A stretch of DNA of 64,000 nucleotides from CAYJLC01 sp964370735 (GCA_964370735.1 CAYJLC010000003.1:1-64000); one strand, 5' to 3'. Positions 48,456-59,215 are shown, counted from the stretch's first letter. A program made the numbers and translations. The notes: generated by a model not told the origin, from the sequence alone.

Positions 48456-50882
48456 TTATTTTAAGTTTTCAATAAAATGGTCACTATGCATTTTCATTGA
48501 TGCAGGCATTCCAGCCATATAGAAAGCACTATTATGCTCACCATCTCGTAGGCTGTATCCGTGTTCTACGCCAACACTTTCAAGATACTCGTGAGTTCTT
48601 ACAGTTTCTTCATATTTTACCATATTATCTTGTAATCCACAATCAATGTAGAAATCATAATTTTCTAATTGTTCTGCTGTTAAAGTTTCTAATGCTGCCA
48701 TTGTTTCATCGTTTAATGCACCCATGTGGCTTGCAACAGAAGAATATAAATCTGGGTTTAAAGTACCAAGACGCATAGCGCCTCCACCACCCATTGAAAT
48801 ACCAGTAAGTCCAGTAAATTCAGGGCCTTCAAGCACTCTAAAGCGGTTTTCTACTTGCGATTTGATTTCTTGTGTAATATGGCTTTCCCAAGGACCAGTT
48901 GAGTCGAATTTTCCTTCTTCTAGAGTAGTGTCTTTATAGAAACTGTTTTTACCAGAGTCAGGCATTACAATAATCATTTCTGTGATATTTCCACTAGCGA
49001 TTTCATTATTCATAAATTCTTCGATTTTGTCAACTTCAATAAATGAATTACTGCTTGAGTTAATTCCATGAAGTAAATATACTACTGGGTATTCTTTTGT
49101 AGTATTTTCGTGATAAGATGGTGGAAGATACACAGAGTATACTAAATCTTGTGCGAATAATTCAGACGCATACGTTAATGAATAACAATTGCTCATGTTT
49201 CCAATTTCGCTCATTTTTCCGTTTTCTAAAACAAAATATTGAGATAATTCCATAGTAGAAATGGTAGCTTTTTCGCCTGTTTCATCACTTATACCAGTAA
49301 TAACACGAGTGGCTTCATAAATTCTATTTCCGTCATCGTCTAACCAATATCCAGCAGAACTATCTGCAACTTCAATATCGCTATACCCTGAAAGCAGCTC
49401 TTCAAGGCCTTTTATATATTCAGATTTAGATAATCCATCATTGTTATAATCTTCAAGGATAGTGTCACCATATTTTGCAAAATCTTTTGACTCTAAAGCA
49501 GAAATTTGGCTGTTAATAGTTGACATAAATTCATCAGTTTTTCCATCTTCAGTTGGAAGTCCTTGAACTTCACGAGCCGATAAATAATCGCCTGCGATTG
49601 CATAGGTATGACCACTATAAAAACCGCCGTTACCATTATTATTATAAACTCTAATAGAAATTTCGTTAGTTCCACCTAAGTTTAAAACATTAGTTGGAAT
49701 TTCGTATTCACGAGAAATTTCCCAATATGATTTTTCAAAAAGGACTTGACTTGTGTCGGTAGGGTCTTCGTAATTGTAGTTAAATCCACCAATTTCAAGC
49801 GAGTTTACGGTAGGTGTTTTTTCGCTATTTGTAAATCCACTACCAGCAACTAAATGACCATTAATGTACACTACATCGGCATCATCGATAATTCCAAGAA
49901 GAAGTGTAACATTTTCTTCGTCTGTGAAATCTTCTGGTAGAGTAAATTCACGAGAAACCCACGCCTCAGACCATTTTCTAAAGTAATCACTTCCATCTTC
50001 ACGAACTGACGGCATAAGTCCACCGTTGTCGCCCTCTGTTGGAAGTTCGATAGTTTCCCAACTCGAGAAAGTTTCACTCGTCGGAAGTTTAGCAAGTTCA
50101 TCGTCAGTCCACACAACATTGCATTTATTTGCAGGTAGATATTGGAACATTTGGTCGTAAGTACGATACATTTTGAAGTTCCAATCACCGTCTAGTGTAA
50201 CATAATTATCTGTGTCTTTTACAACTTCTTCAGGTGTAATCTCAGCAAATTCAATGTGTTTGCTTAAATTTTGCAGAACTTTTGACAATTCTGCACGAGT
50301 AAGTCCATTTTTGCCATTAAAATTATTATTAGCATCACCAGACATAACTTCTAGCGAATTGAGTGTAGAAACAGCACTTTTTGCCCACGAAGAAACAGAC
50401 ATTTCATCTGCATAAGTGTGCTCATTATCAGAATATACTACTTCTTTGTAATGTACATATCTTTGTAGGATAACGGCAAGTTCTTCTCTAGTTATAGTCT
50501 TTAAAGGCGCAAAAGTATCGTCTTCATAGCCTTCAATTATACCATTTGAAGTACACCAATTTACGGCGTCACTATACCACGCATTAGAGGAAATATCAGT
50601 CAAATCTGTCGTTGAAGTTACTTGTGGTTCGCCTTCTAGACGATGAATTACCACAGCAATCATTGCCCTTGTTGTTGTATCCATTGGTGCAAATTTAGTA
50701 TCGGAAACGCCTGTCATAATCCCTTTTTCGTATGCAAACATCGACGATTCGTAATACCACTCATTTCCACTTAAATCGGAAAAAATGTTATCAGCATCTC
50801 CGTTTGCAGACACTGATGGCGCAAACATCAAAACTTGGCTAGCGCACAAAATACTCGCAAGAACTTTGGTAGTTTTTTTCAT
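48456..50882 (-). CDS. S-layer-anchored multidomain esterase
   Basis: 808 residues: signal peptide (1-26); three SLH modules (about 33-85, 93-145, 152-210) for cell-wall anchoring; a galactose-binding-like beta-sandwich (about 228-435) resembling the N-terminal domain of glycosidases; an NTF2-like segment (about 448-570); and an esterase-D-type alpha/beta hydrolase (about 575-808). Nucleophile S696 (TGISMGG) and H783 (DGEHNS) are clear; D747 is the likely acid. It probably removes acyl or feruloyl groups from polysaccharide at the cell surface. AAAGGAGAG is the ribosome site. Confidence 0.88.
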   Translation of the reverse strand: MKKTTKVLASILCASQVLMFAPSVSANGDADNIFSDLSGNEWYYESSMFAYEKGIMTGVSDTKFAPMDTTTRAMIAVVIHRLEGEPQVTSTTDLTDISSNAWYSDAVNWCTSNGIIEGYEDDTFAPLKTITREELAVILQRYVHYKEVVYSDNEHTYADEMSVSSWAKSAVSTLNSLEVMSGDANNNFNGKNGLTRAELSKVLQNLSKHIEFAEITPEEVVKDTDNYVTLDGDWNFKMYRTYDQMFQYLPANKCNVVWTDDELAKLPTSETFSSWETIELPTEGDNGGLMPSVREDGSDYFRKWSEAWVSREFTLPEDFTDEENVTLLLGIIDDADVVYINGHLVAGSGFTNSEKTPTVNSLEIGGFNYNYEDPTDTSQVLFEKSYWEISREYEIPTNVLNLGGTNEISIRVYNNNGNGGFYSGHTYAIAGDYLSAREVQGLPTEDGKTDEFMSTINSQISALESKDFAKYGDTILEDYNNDGLSKSEYIKGLEELLSGYSDIEVADSSAGYWLDDDGNRIYEATRVITGISDETGEKATISTMELSQYFVLENGKMSEIGNMSNCYSLTYASELFAQDLVYSVYLPPSYHENTTKEYPVVYLLHGINSSSNSFIEVDKIEEFMNNEIASGNITEMIIVMPDSGKNSFYKDTTLEEGKFDSTGPWESHITQEIKSQVENRFRVLEGPEFTGLTGISMGGGGAMRLGTLNPDLYSSVASHMGALNDETMAALETLTAEQLENYDFYIDCGLQDNMVKYEETVRTHEYLESVGVEHGYSLRDGEHNSAFYMAGMPASMKMHSDHFIENLK

Positions 50883-50896
50883 AATGCTCTCCTTTT

Positions 50897-50962
50897 ACAA
50901 GCAATTAATTAATTACTTGTTTTAATTAATTCAGTTAAATAAATATTGCTTTTAAAGCAATA
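50897..50962 (-). promoter_or_regulatory. Two inverted repeats in the SLH-esterase leader
   Basis: ACAAGCAATTAA/TTAATTACTTGT (50897-50920) is a 24-nt near-palindrome with one mismatch, just upstream of the ribosome site. TATTGCTTT/AAAGCAATA (50944-50962) is perfect. Both lie between the predicted start site and the ATG and could be operators or mRNA structures. Confidence 0.5.
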
Positions 50963-50978
50963 AAAATAACATGTTTTC

Positions 50979-51007
50979 ATTATATCAGTAGTTTTAACAT
51001 TAATCAA
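50979..51007 (-). promoter_or_regulatory. Sigma-A promoter for the SLH esterase
   Basis: Minus strand TTGATT (complement of 51002-51007), 17-nt spacer, TATAAT (complement of 50979-50984). Confidence 0.78.
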
Positions 51008-51106
51008 GTTAAATATATCAAAAAAACACATAAAATGTAAATTATATGAAAAGTAAACAGTTAAGTACGCCATTTTTTGTTGCATTTGAACAAAAATCAA
51101 AAAATC

Positions 51107-51137
51107 AAAAATCTCTCAGTTTACCCGAGAGATTTTT
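51107..51137 (-). terminator. Terminator after addA
   Basis: AAAAATCTCTC (51107-51117) pairs with GAGAGATTTTT (51127-51137) around AGTTTACCC; TTTTTGATTTTT follows on the minus strand. Confidence 0.85.
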
Positions 51138-51178
51138 TCTTTAAGATGTTTTTCCTATTAGCTTAATTTATAAAGTTT

Positions 51179-54100
51179 TTACACTTCAACTAACTTCTCA
51201 GCTGAAAAATAATAAATATATTTTGATAAAACTTGTTTGCCAAACACTTCATTTACAGCTTTTTCATATAAATCAAGTTGCGTTTTATGCCCTCGAGTAG
51301 CCATATTAATCTGCTCTTCTGAATAGACATTGTCAGTTTTATAGTCAATAATAATTATTTTATCATCATTTTCAATTAAGCAGTCAATTACGCCTTGAAA
51401 TAGCACTTTTTCGCGATTTCCTGTGTTTAAAACCTCATCAGAGTTTACTAAAATAGAAAAATTAAATTCACGATAATATTTATTTGTCACAAGAAGTTTT
51501 CCAAGGTCACTATCAAAAAATGTTAATAATTTACTAGGAATAATACACTCTTTTTGTTCTCTATTAATGAATTTTTGAACAAATAGACGTTCTAACTCCG
51601 CCATAATCCCAGCTTCAGTATTACATTTCGAAAAATCAATAAACTGCATCACAATATGGTGCGCTGTTCCTTTTTCAGTAGGTGAAAGCTTCTTTTCAAA
51701 TAAAAACTTCGGCTTTTTATAAAAAGTTATGATATTTTCTTCTGATTCACCTTTTTCGGCGCTTATAGGTGTAAATTTTGCAATTTCAGATGCAGTTATT
51801 TTGGATGGAATATCCAAAACAGACGGCAATGTGTACTCATAAACATTCTGTCTAGTGTAAGATTTTTTCACAGTATCGATTGCATCTTCACTAAGATTTT
51901 CAATTAAATTGCATAAAAATAAATCTTTACTTTCGTCGATATAACCAATAATTCCATCATACAAATCGTAAAAACTCATAGCCGATTTCGACTTCAAAAT
52001 ACTTGGAGCGACAATATCCAAATAACTTTTAAATTCACTCGCACCTTGGGTATATTGTTGGATTTTTTTATCCAAACCAGTCGCAGAACCTACCAAAATA
52101 AGCTTTTCTTTCGCTCTAGTAAGTGCAACATACAAAATACGAATTTCTTCCGAAATATTCTCAAAACGGTTCTTTTTGTTAATAATCTTGCGTGAAATAG
52201 GCTCATATTTAACAATTCCATCCATACAAGTGTGATATGTTGCAATTCCAAATTCATTGTTTTTAACAATTGCAATTCGCTCATCAAGCATATTAAACGG
52301 CTTTGCAATATCACAAACAAAAACAACCGGAAACTCAAGCCCTTTAGAGGCGTGAATCGTCATTATCTTCACAGAGCCTTCCGAAGAATTTTCTTGGGTT
52401 AACTTCGTAGAACTAGCGTCTAAATTGTCAATTATATCGATAAATTCAAATAAACTAACACTTTCATCAATACTTTCGACAAAATTTATAAATAATTTAA
52501 TATTTTTATGCCTAATTTCACCAAAAGATGCAAGCGAAAATTTTGCAATAATATCGAGTTTTGTAATCATTAACCATAATGTTTTATACACCGTATTAAA
52601 TCGAGAAAAATCAGCAATTTCATTAACGATACTAATAAATTTTGAGCATTTTTCTTTCAAAACATAAGGAATATGCGTATATTTTTGAGTGTTTACATCA
52701 TCAGAAAGTTCAAGAATACTATGCAAGAAGTTTTCTCTATCAATTTCATTAATTAACACAATTTCTTGATTAGAAAACGCAAAAATTTCACTTTTCATAA
52801 TGGCAATTAAGTCATTTTTGGATTTTTTGTTATCCAAAACCTTTAAAAATGAGATTATAGCCAGAATTTCTGGTGTGTTAAAAACTTTGCTTGCATCACT
52901 ATCAAAATCTACATTAATACCAACATTTTCAATAGCTTTTTTCAAAAAATAAGCCTTGCTCGACGTAGAACGCATCAAAATTACTATATCAGAATAGCGA
53001 AGTTCGCGATAACCTCCAAAATTCTTGTCAAAAATCTGCATTTTATCAGAAATCATCTGATAAATTCGGTTGGCAATAGTTTTGCCTTCAATTTCCGCAG
53101 AAGTTAATGTTTTTTCGCCATTTTTCTCGTCAATTTTATCGCGATTAACTAAAATAAACTCACTTTTATAATCAAGATTATCATAATAGTTAGCAGAAAA
53201 AACCAATCTTTGCTCGTCTGAATTATAATTTACTCCACCGATTTTTTCAGTCATTACAGCTTCAAAAATCTCATTTACAGAGGCAATAACATGCTCATTT
53301 GAACGAAAATTGTTATTAAGTGAAACTTTTTTAGAACAATTCGAACTGTCGTCATCAACAAAATTTTGTAGCTTTCTTAGAAAAATAGTAGGATCGGCAA
53401 ACCTAAATTTATAGATACTTTGCTTAAGGTCGCCTACCATAAAAAGATTTTCCTCATTTTTAGATATTTTCTTGAAAATAGTATCTTGAATTTCATTCGT
53501 ATCTTGATACTCATCAACCATAATTTCTGTAAATTTTTTAGAAATTTGCGATTTAATGACACTATTTTCTAGTAATTGAATCATTTTATGCTCTGCATCA
53601 CTGAAATTCAGCACATTCTTTTGCTTTTTAATACGTTCGTACTCATTTGTAAAATTACCGATAATCTCCGAAATATACCCAAGATTTATAAGTTGTGTCT
53701 TTGCTTGATCGTGAAGTTCTTCAATAGTTATTGGCTCTTCTGAAAAAGCTTTAATTGTTATGAATTCTTTGTATTTTTCGCGAATTTTCTTCAGTTCTTC
53801 ATAAATATGGTCTGTTTTTTCCTTAGAACGTTTTGATGTCAGTGTAACAAATTTATTGCTTTTAACGAACTCATACGCTTTTTTGTACCCTTCTTTTTGG
53901 AAAATATACTTTATTTCCTCGACAAAATCCAAATCTGAATCAATATTTTCACCGTTTATCTCATAAATTACAGGACATTTTTGTGCCGTTATCTGTGCTT
54001 TTTTTATCAATTTTATCGCATTATTGATATTCAGAAGCGCCATTTCTGCAAACTCATTACTGTATAAATATTCATTAATATCCATATCAGTTGATAATTT

Positions 54101-54703
54101 CAACATCTCGGTGTTTCTATCAAAACTTTTTTGCAAAATTTCATTTGGTCGTGAATAACTATTCATAAAATCGTATAATTTTATCATTTCATCATCGAGA
54201 TTTTTCGCACTAATTGCAGAAATAAAGTTATTGAAATCGTTTGATATATCGGCATTTTCTTTAAAAATATCGTCAGTTATTTGCTCCATAAGTTGCTTTT
54301 TCAAGATTTTTTCTTCAGTTCCAGAAATAATCTTAAAATCAGGCAAAACATCAATATCTATAAAATATTCTCTAATCATATCGAAGCAAAATGCATGAAT
54401 TGTTGTTATTTTAGCAAAATTTATCAAGTCAAGTTGTGAATATAAGTGTGTTTTATCACATTCATCGCATATTCTTAACTTATTATAGATTTCTTTAATG
54501 ATTTTTTCTTTCATTTCTTTTGCAGCCAATTTAGTAAAAGTCACTAGCAAAAATTCGTTTATGTTTTTCTTCTCTACAATTATTTTATTTAGTATTCTCT
54601 CAACTAAAACTGCAGTTTTTCCGGATCCGGCAGCAGCAGAAACTAGGATGCTTGTATCAGATAAATTAATTGCTCTTTGCTGATTTTCTGTAAATCTAAC
54701 CAT
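51179..54703 (-). CDS. addA: AddA subunit of helicase-nuclease AddAB
   Basis: ATP-dependent 3'-5' helicase and nuclease for double-strand-break resection and RecA loading, 1174 residues. Walker A SAAAGSGKTAVLVERIL lies near 22-38. Other SF1 motifs are visible, such as MVDEYQDTNEIQ, MVGDLKQSIYKFR and MTIHASKGLEFPVVF. The C-terminal RecB-like nuclease site is KIIIIDYKTDNV. The ATG overlaps the last base of addB, so both are translated from one mRNA. Confidence 0.95.
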   Translation of the reverse strand: MVRFTENQQRAINLSDTSILVSAAAGSGKTAVLVERILNKIIVEKKNINEFLLVTFTKLAAKEMKEKIIKEIYNKLRICDECDKTHLYSQLDLINFAKITTIHAFCFDMIREYFIDIDVLPDFKIISGTEEKILKKQLMEQITDDIFKENADISNDFNNFISAISAKNLDDEMIKLYDFMNSYSRPNEILQKSFDRNTEMLKLSTDMDINEYLYSNEFAEMALLNINNAIKLIKKAQITAQKCPVIYEINGENIDSDLDFVEEIKYIFQKEGYKKAYEFVKSNKFVTLTSKRSKEKTDHIYEELKKIREKYKEFITIKAFSEEPITIEELHDQAKTQLINLGYISEIIGNFTNEYERIKKQKNVLNFSDAEHKMIQLLENSVIKSQISKKFTEIMVDEYQDTNEIQDTIFKKISKNEENLFMVGDLKQSIYKFRFADPTIFLRKLQNFVDDDSSNCSKKVSLNNNFRSNEHVIASVNEIFEAVMTEKIGGVNYNSDEQRLVFSANYYDNLDYKSEFILVNRDKIDEKNGEKTLTSAEIEGKTIANRIYQMISDKMQIFDKNFGGYRELRYSDIVILMRSTSSKAYFLKKAIENVGINVDFDSDASKVFNTPEILAIISFLKVLDNKKSKNDLIAIMKSEIFAFSNQEIVLINEIDRENFLHSILELSDDVNTQKYTHIPYVLKEKCSKFISIVNEIADFSRFNTVYKTLWLMITKLDIIAKFSLASFGEIRHKNIKLFINFVESIDESVSLFEFIDIIDNLDASSTKLTQENSSEGSVKIMTIHASKGLEFPVVFVCDIAKPFNMLDERIAIVKNNEFGIATYHTCMDGIVKYEPISRKIINKKNRFENISEEIRILYVALTRAKEKLILVGSATGLDKKIQQYTQGASEFKSYLDIVAPSILKSKSAMSFYDLYDGIIGYIDESKDLFLCNLIENLSEDAIDTVKKSYTRQNVYEYTLPSVLDIPSKITASEIAKFTPISAEKGESEENIITFYKKPKFLFEKKLSPTEKGTAHHIVMQFIDFSKCNTEAGIMAELERLFVQKFINREQKECIIPSKLLTFFDSDLGKLLVTNKYYREFNFSILVNSDEVLNTGNREKVLFQGVIDCLIENDDKIIIIDYKTDNVYSEEQINMATRGHKTQLDLYEKAVNEVFGKQVLSKYIYYFSAEKLVEV

Positions 54704-57700
54704 TATTCATCCTCTTTTCTTTCAAAATCACTGGTTTTAACCTCTAAAAACTCTCTAAACTTATCATAATCAGGGCAAAATCCACAAATACTATTATGTT
54801 CACATATATCGCAAGATGTTCTGTTTTTATATGAATATGGACTAATATTTATACAACCATTTGAAATATTATGCACCGTTTTTGTAGCGTTTTCATTTAC
54901 AATATTTTTAAGATTTTCAAACCCTTCCTTGCTAAGAAGGTCAGAATTTCTATAAATTTTTTCAGACGAAAAATCGTATTGAAGGAAATTATCAATTTTG
55001 TCGTCATTATTTAAACTTTTTAGCGAAATCCCTGACCTTTTAATGTTTTTATCGACAGAATCTTCAAAATTTTCAGGTTTTTCACTTAAAGTTGGCATAA
55101 CAGAATGTGTGTATGAAACTGACGCTGAATCTCCAAAATCTGAATTTTCTAGTGCAAGTGCATATAAAAACATCTGCATATCAATTCCATTTGCAATTTT
55201 AGTCGGATTGTACTCAGTTTTTCCACTTTTATAGTCTATAATCTTCAATAAATTGTTTTTTTCGCAAAAATCAATCCTATCAACGACACCTTTTATTGAA
55301 AAATCGATTTCATTCACACGCACATTATATGTTATATTTCGTTCTTTGGAAATTAGAAATTCGCAATATTTGGGTTTAAAATTTGACAAATATATCTCTT
55401 TTAATGTATTATTTACTAAAATATGTGCATTTTTCTTAACTTTTTCCATATCAAATACAGACTTTATATCGTGCGATAAATTGCTTGCAAAAAATTCATT
55501 AAAATACGTCATAATTATTTCATGTAAATTAAGTTCTGTTTTAGATAGATTTTCATTGAGTTTTTCTTCAAAATAACTGTTTTTTTCGAGCAAAACTTCA
55601 AGTTTATTACTAATTTCGCTTATATTTTTGCTCGCATCGTCAATTGAAGACTGTTTTTTAAGCTTACTCATGCTTTGTTGTTGTTTTTTCAACAGCGTTA
55701 CATTTTCGTCTATTTCAAGCTTAATTTCACTTATATCTATAATTTCATTATTATGGTTTTTTATCCAGAAATCGCCTGTTTTAATAATATTTTTTATATA
55801 TTTTTCGAGAATAAAGTGCAAAAAGTTACCATTTAATAAATTATTAAACGTCATTTTTTCCTTTGTATTTAATTTTAAACCAAATTTTAAAAAATAGGCA
55901 AAAGGACAACTATTATATAAATTAATCTGTGTCGGTGATATTTCATTATAGTATATATTTTTCGTCATTTCAAGCAATATTTCGTCATTTATACGTTTAT
56001 TAAGTACAGAAAAATACGAATTTTCAATCTCGGATACTGTACTTTCATCACCGTTTAACGCTAAATGCTCCAGCGCTAAAGACTTACTCTTATAAAAAAA
56101 CTCATAATTGCAACTTTTATCACTAGTAACTAGCGTATTTAATAGAATTTTCCTACTTTTCTCAAATAAATCGGCAGGAATTTTCTTATCCGTCGTAACC
56201 TCTGAATAAGAGAAAAATAGCTTTTCAGAAGGCATCGTTAATGCCCTGTGCATAATTTCATCATTTTGATTTAAAACATCAATTCCAAAATCATCAATTT
56301 TGATATCAATATCGCTTAAAGTTTGTTTATCAAAATCAGATAAAATTGTGTTTTCAGTGTATTTTTGTGGAAAATCATCACTATTTAGCCCTAAAATAAA
56401 TAAATATTTACACTTTTTCAAACTTTTTAAATCCCCAGCATAAATGCTCGTTGCATTACTAGGGATAGTTGCTAAATCATAAGATGACAAAATATTCTTA
56501 AAAAGCGCTATAAATTCATCTTTTTCAAGCTTTTCATGCCTATAAATGTTATTAAATTGTTCTAATGCATCTACAATTGTGTCCCAAATTTGATTAAACT
56601 GTTGTTTTATTTTTAAATCATCGATTTTTAAGTTCAATATTTTTAATGGCAAATTAATTTCTTCACAAAAATTAAAAATAGATAGAGTAAATTCCAAACC
56701 AGTTTTACTTTTTTTCAAAGAAGCTTCTAAGTTATATAATGGCTCTAAAACTTCATTTTTATAGTCATTTAATTCGTTTAAAAGTTGCAAATCATCATCA
56801 TCCAATTTCCTCATTTTATGCTTTGGATGTGATGAAAAATTAGTTTTTTTAGGCAAATATTTTATATTCCAACAAGTGATGTACTCTATTAACTCATTAA
56901 TTTTCGCGTCTTCAAATGTCATCGGATTTTTCAAATACTTAATTACAGATTGGGTGCTAAATCCACTCATAATCGCATCAAAAGCTGAAAAAATCAGTTT
57001 AATCGGTGACTTTGTTGCAACTTTTTCAGTATTTGATATATAAATTGGTAAATTTAAACGTGAAAATGCAATTTCAAGCGTATTTTTATACGTTTGAAAA
57101 TTAGGTGCACTGATAACAAAATCGTTGTAATTTATATCTGAATTTTCATTTAAAATTTCAATTATTTTTGAACCTACATATAAACACTCATTTTGCATAT
57201 TTTCTGATTTATGGAGAAAAATATCATTAATTTCTAGTATTTCTTCATCAATTTCAAATAATTTATTCGCAAACTCTAGAAATTTGAACTGTTCGCTCCT
57301 ATTTTCAGTGGTTTCATATTCAAATTTTTTATCTTTGCATACTCTTTCTAATTTAAGTAAAGTTTGTTCAACGCTTGTATTTTTATAATTATTGAATATT
57401 TCAAAATTTATACAAACATCTATCTCTTTTGCAAAGATTTCTTCCAAAAACTCAATTTGTTTTGGAGTAAAATGAGTAAAATGGTCGAAATAGAATAAAT
57501 ATTCGTCAAACTTTTCAGTTTTATAAAAATTATCTATTAAAAATTGAAATTCATCTCTTGGGTCTAACAAATCCTCTTTTGCGATTTTATTATAGCTCGC
57601 ATAAATCAAATACAAATCGTATAATTTATCGTGTAATTTACCTGTTGTTTTCTCAATTCCAATTAATAAATCTTCTTCACTTATGGATTGAATTTTAAAT

Positions 57701-58026
57701 TTATCAATAATTTCAAGTATATGTTTAGCAATATCAGGCTTTTTTTTGTTAAAAATCTTAAGACTTGGCAAATTCATATTTATCGCTTTGTATACCGATA
57801 AAATTCTACCAGCCTCATTCATATAAGTGTTAGCAAAACCACCGATTTCCTCGAAAACACGCCTTGAAATACGATTAAAAGTTAAAACTTCTACATCTTT
57901 TGAAATTTGATTTCCAAATTTTTCACAAAGCATTCTTTCATATTCATGAGAAATTGTTTCTGGCACAATGATTATAGTCTTACGATTTTGATTTTCAAAT
58001 TTATGATTTTTTATAATTTTTACCAT
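54703..58026 (-). CDS. addB: AddB subunit of helicase-nuclease AddAB, without N-terminal Walker A
   Basis: 1107 residues. The C-terminal nuclease has RIDFCEKNNLLKIIDYKSG, and the [4Fe-4S] cysteines are present in NSCPFAYFLKFG and CDICEHNSICGFC. The N-terminus starts MVKIIKNHKFENQNRKTIII and reaches the VPETISHEYE block at about residue 22; most AddB proteins have a GxAGxGKS loop before that point. The ATG has GAGGT upstream, and the preceding gene ends 11 nt before it, so no upstream coding room exists. The rest looks complete. Forms the AddAB complex. Confidence 0.9.
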   Translation of the reverse strand: MVKIIKNHKFENQNRKTIIIVPETISHEYERMLCEKFGNQISKDVEVLTFNRISRRVFEEIGGFANTYMNEAGRILSVYKAINMNLPSLKIFNKKKPDIAKHILEIIDKFKIQSISEEDLLIGIEKTTGKLHDKLYDLYLIYASYNKIAKEDLLDPRDEFQFLIDNFYKTEKFDEYLFYFDHFTHFTPKQIEFLEEIFAKEIDVCINFEIFNNYKNTSVEQTLLKLERVCKDKKFEYETTENRSEQFKFLEFANKLFEIDEEILEINDIFLHKSENMQNECLYVGSKIIEILNENSDINYNDFVISAPNFQTYKNTLEIAFSRLNLPIYISNTEKVATKSPIKLIFSAFDAIMSGFSTQSVIKYLKNPMTFEDAKINELIEYITCWNIKYLPKKTNFSSHPKHKMRKLDDDDLQLLNELNDYKNEVLEPLYNLEASLKKSKTGLEFTLSIFNFCEEINLPLKILNLKIDDLKIKQQFNQIWDTIVDALEQFNNIYRHEKLEKDEFIALFKNILSSYDLATIPSNATSIYAGDLKSLKKCKYLFILGLNSDDFPQKYTENTILSDFDKQTLSDIDIKIDDFGIDVLNQNDEIMHRALTMPSEKLFFSYSEVTTDKKIPADLFEKSRKILLNTLVTSDKSCNYEFFYKSKSLALEHLALNGDESTVSEIENSYFSVLNKRINDEILLEMTKNIYYNEISPTQINLYNSCPFAYFLKFGLKLNTKEKMTFNNLLNGNFLHFILEKYIKNIIKTGDFWIKNHNNEIIDISEIKLEIDENVTLLKKQQQSMSKLKKQSSIDDASKNISEISNKLEVLLEKNSYFEEKLNENLSKTELNLHEIIMTYFNEFFASNLSHDIKSVFDMEKVKKNAHILVNNTLKEIYLSNFKPKYCEFLISKERNITYNVRVNEIDFSIKGVVDRIDFCEKNNLLKIIDYKSGKTEYNPTKIANGIDMQMFLYALALENSDFGDSASVSYTHSVMPTLSEKPENFEDSVDKNIKRSGISLKSLNNDDKIDNFLQYDFSSEKIYRNSDLLSKEGFENLKNIVNENATKTVHNISNGCINISPYSYKNRTSCDICEHNSICGFCPDYDKFREFLEVKTSDFERKEDE

Positions 58027-58037
58027 AAAATAAACCT

Positions 58038-59195
58038 CTATTTCATTCGTTTTGTGTATAATAACGCACTAATTAGCGATGTTAATGGTAATGTTAGTAA
58101 AATTCCGAAACTTCCTAAAATCGACTGTAAAAGTTCGATTGTAATCATTTCTATGTTCATCATGAAGGTAAGTGACGACGAATTTGCTATTATCAGTAAA
58201 ACTGTTGATAATGCGCCACCGATATATGCTAAAATAAGCGTATTTGTCATCGTTCCCATGATATCTCGACCAATTGTAATGCCTGATTTGTATAATTCCT
58301 TAAAAGTAGCATCCTTGCTTGTCATTTTTATCTCATTTAGTGACGATGCTATCGAAATTGCGACATCCATTATTGCGCCAATTGCGCCAATTAAAATTGC
58401 AGCAAAAACAATCGCTTTCATATCAATAGGATTTTCTGTGTTTAATTGTTGCAAAAATACAGATTCTTCATCAATCATTCCAGTAATTTTAAGGATATTT
58501 TGTGAAAATATTGCTAGCACCCCTGCAACTAAAATTCCGCCTATACAGCCAATACCTGCCGATAAACTCTTAAAATTCCAGCCATTTGCGATTAAAAGTG
58601 TCATTGCGATTATATACATGCATGTGATTATTGACCACAAATAAATATTTTGCCCTGCAAGAATTGACGGAATAAACACTAAAAATATGCTGCCGCAAGT
58701 AAATGCCAGCGAAATTATCGTTAATAAACCTTTTTTTCTACCGAAAAATACTAAACATGCAAAGAAAATAGCAGCTAAGATATAAATAAAGTCTAATCTT
58801 ACATATTCAAGCATAACATACTGAGAATCGTCCAAAAGCCCCATATTCGGGTCATTTGATATAAAAACTTTGTCACCAACAGAGATTTCTATCGGTTGTA
58901 TATCGTAAAAAGGACTCATTTCTTGATATCCATTCACAATGTCACCTTTTTTATCAGAATTTGTAATTTCTGCGCTAAAATAAATCGTGTGACCTGTACG
59001 AACTTCATTGGCAATGCTTGCCTCTGTTTCGACGGTATCTGTAATTTCTAGAATTTTCGCCTGATACATGACTAGCTCAGTTGTTTCTCCTGGAAGGGTA
59101 AAATTGTTCATCATATACATATTTCCAAAGAAAATATATATTATTGACACAATTATTGTTGCAAAAACAGCTATTTGATTTTTTGTTACTTCCAT
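58038..59195 (-). CDS. YibE/F-like multi-spanning membrane protein
   Basis: 385 residues: one N-terminal helix, an extracellular beta-rich domain (about 35-130, with VGDKVFISNDP), then about seven membrane helices. The YibE/F pattern YILAAIFFACLVFFGRKKGL and GAIGAIMDVAISIASSLNEI is present. Function unknown in this family. AGAGGTG is the ribosome site. It precedes addB by 11 nt, and addBA may be expressed from its promoter. Confidence 0.85.
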   Translation of the reverse strand: MEVTKNQIAVFATIIVSIIYIFFGNMYMMNNFTLPGETTELVMYQAKILEITDTVETEASIANEVRTGHTIYFSAEITNSDKKGDIVNGYQEMSPFYDIQPIEISVGDKVFISNDPNMGLLDDSQYVMLEYVRLDFIYILAAIFFACLVFFGRKKGLLTIISLAFTCGSIFLVFIPSILAGQNIYLWSIITCMYIIAMTLLIANGWNFKSLSAGIGCIGGILVAGVLAIFSQNILKITGMIDEESVFLQQLNTENPIDMKAIVFAAILIGAIGAIMDVAISIASSLNEIKMTSKDATFKELYKSGITIGRDIMGTMTNTLILAYIGGALSTVLLIIANSSSLTFMMNIEMITIELLQSILGSFGILLTLPLTSLISALLYTKRMK

Positions 59196-59215
59196 TTTTC
59201 ACCTCTTTTTAAAAT

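Noticed and set aside
57907..58644. Long plus-strand open frame (245 codons) across addB and yibE-like genes
   Set aside because: Antisense to two well-supported genes, no ribosome site, and composition explained by the reverse of membrane-protein codons.
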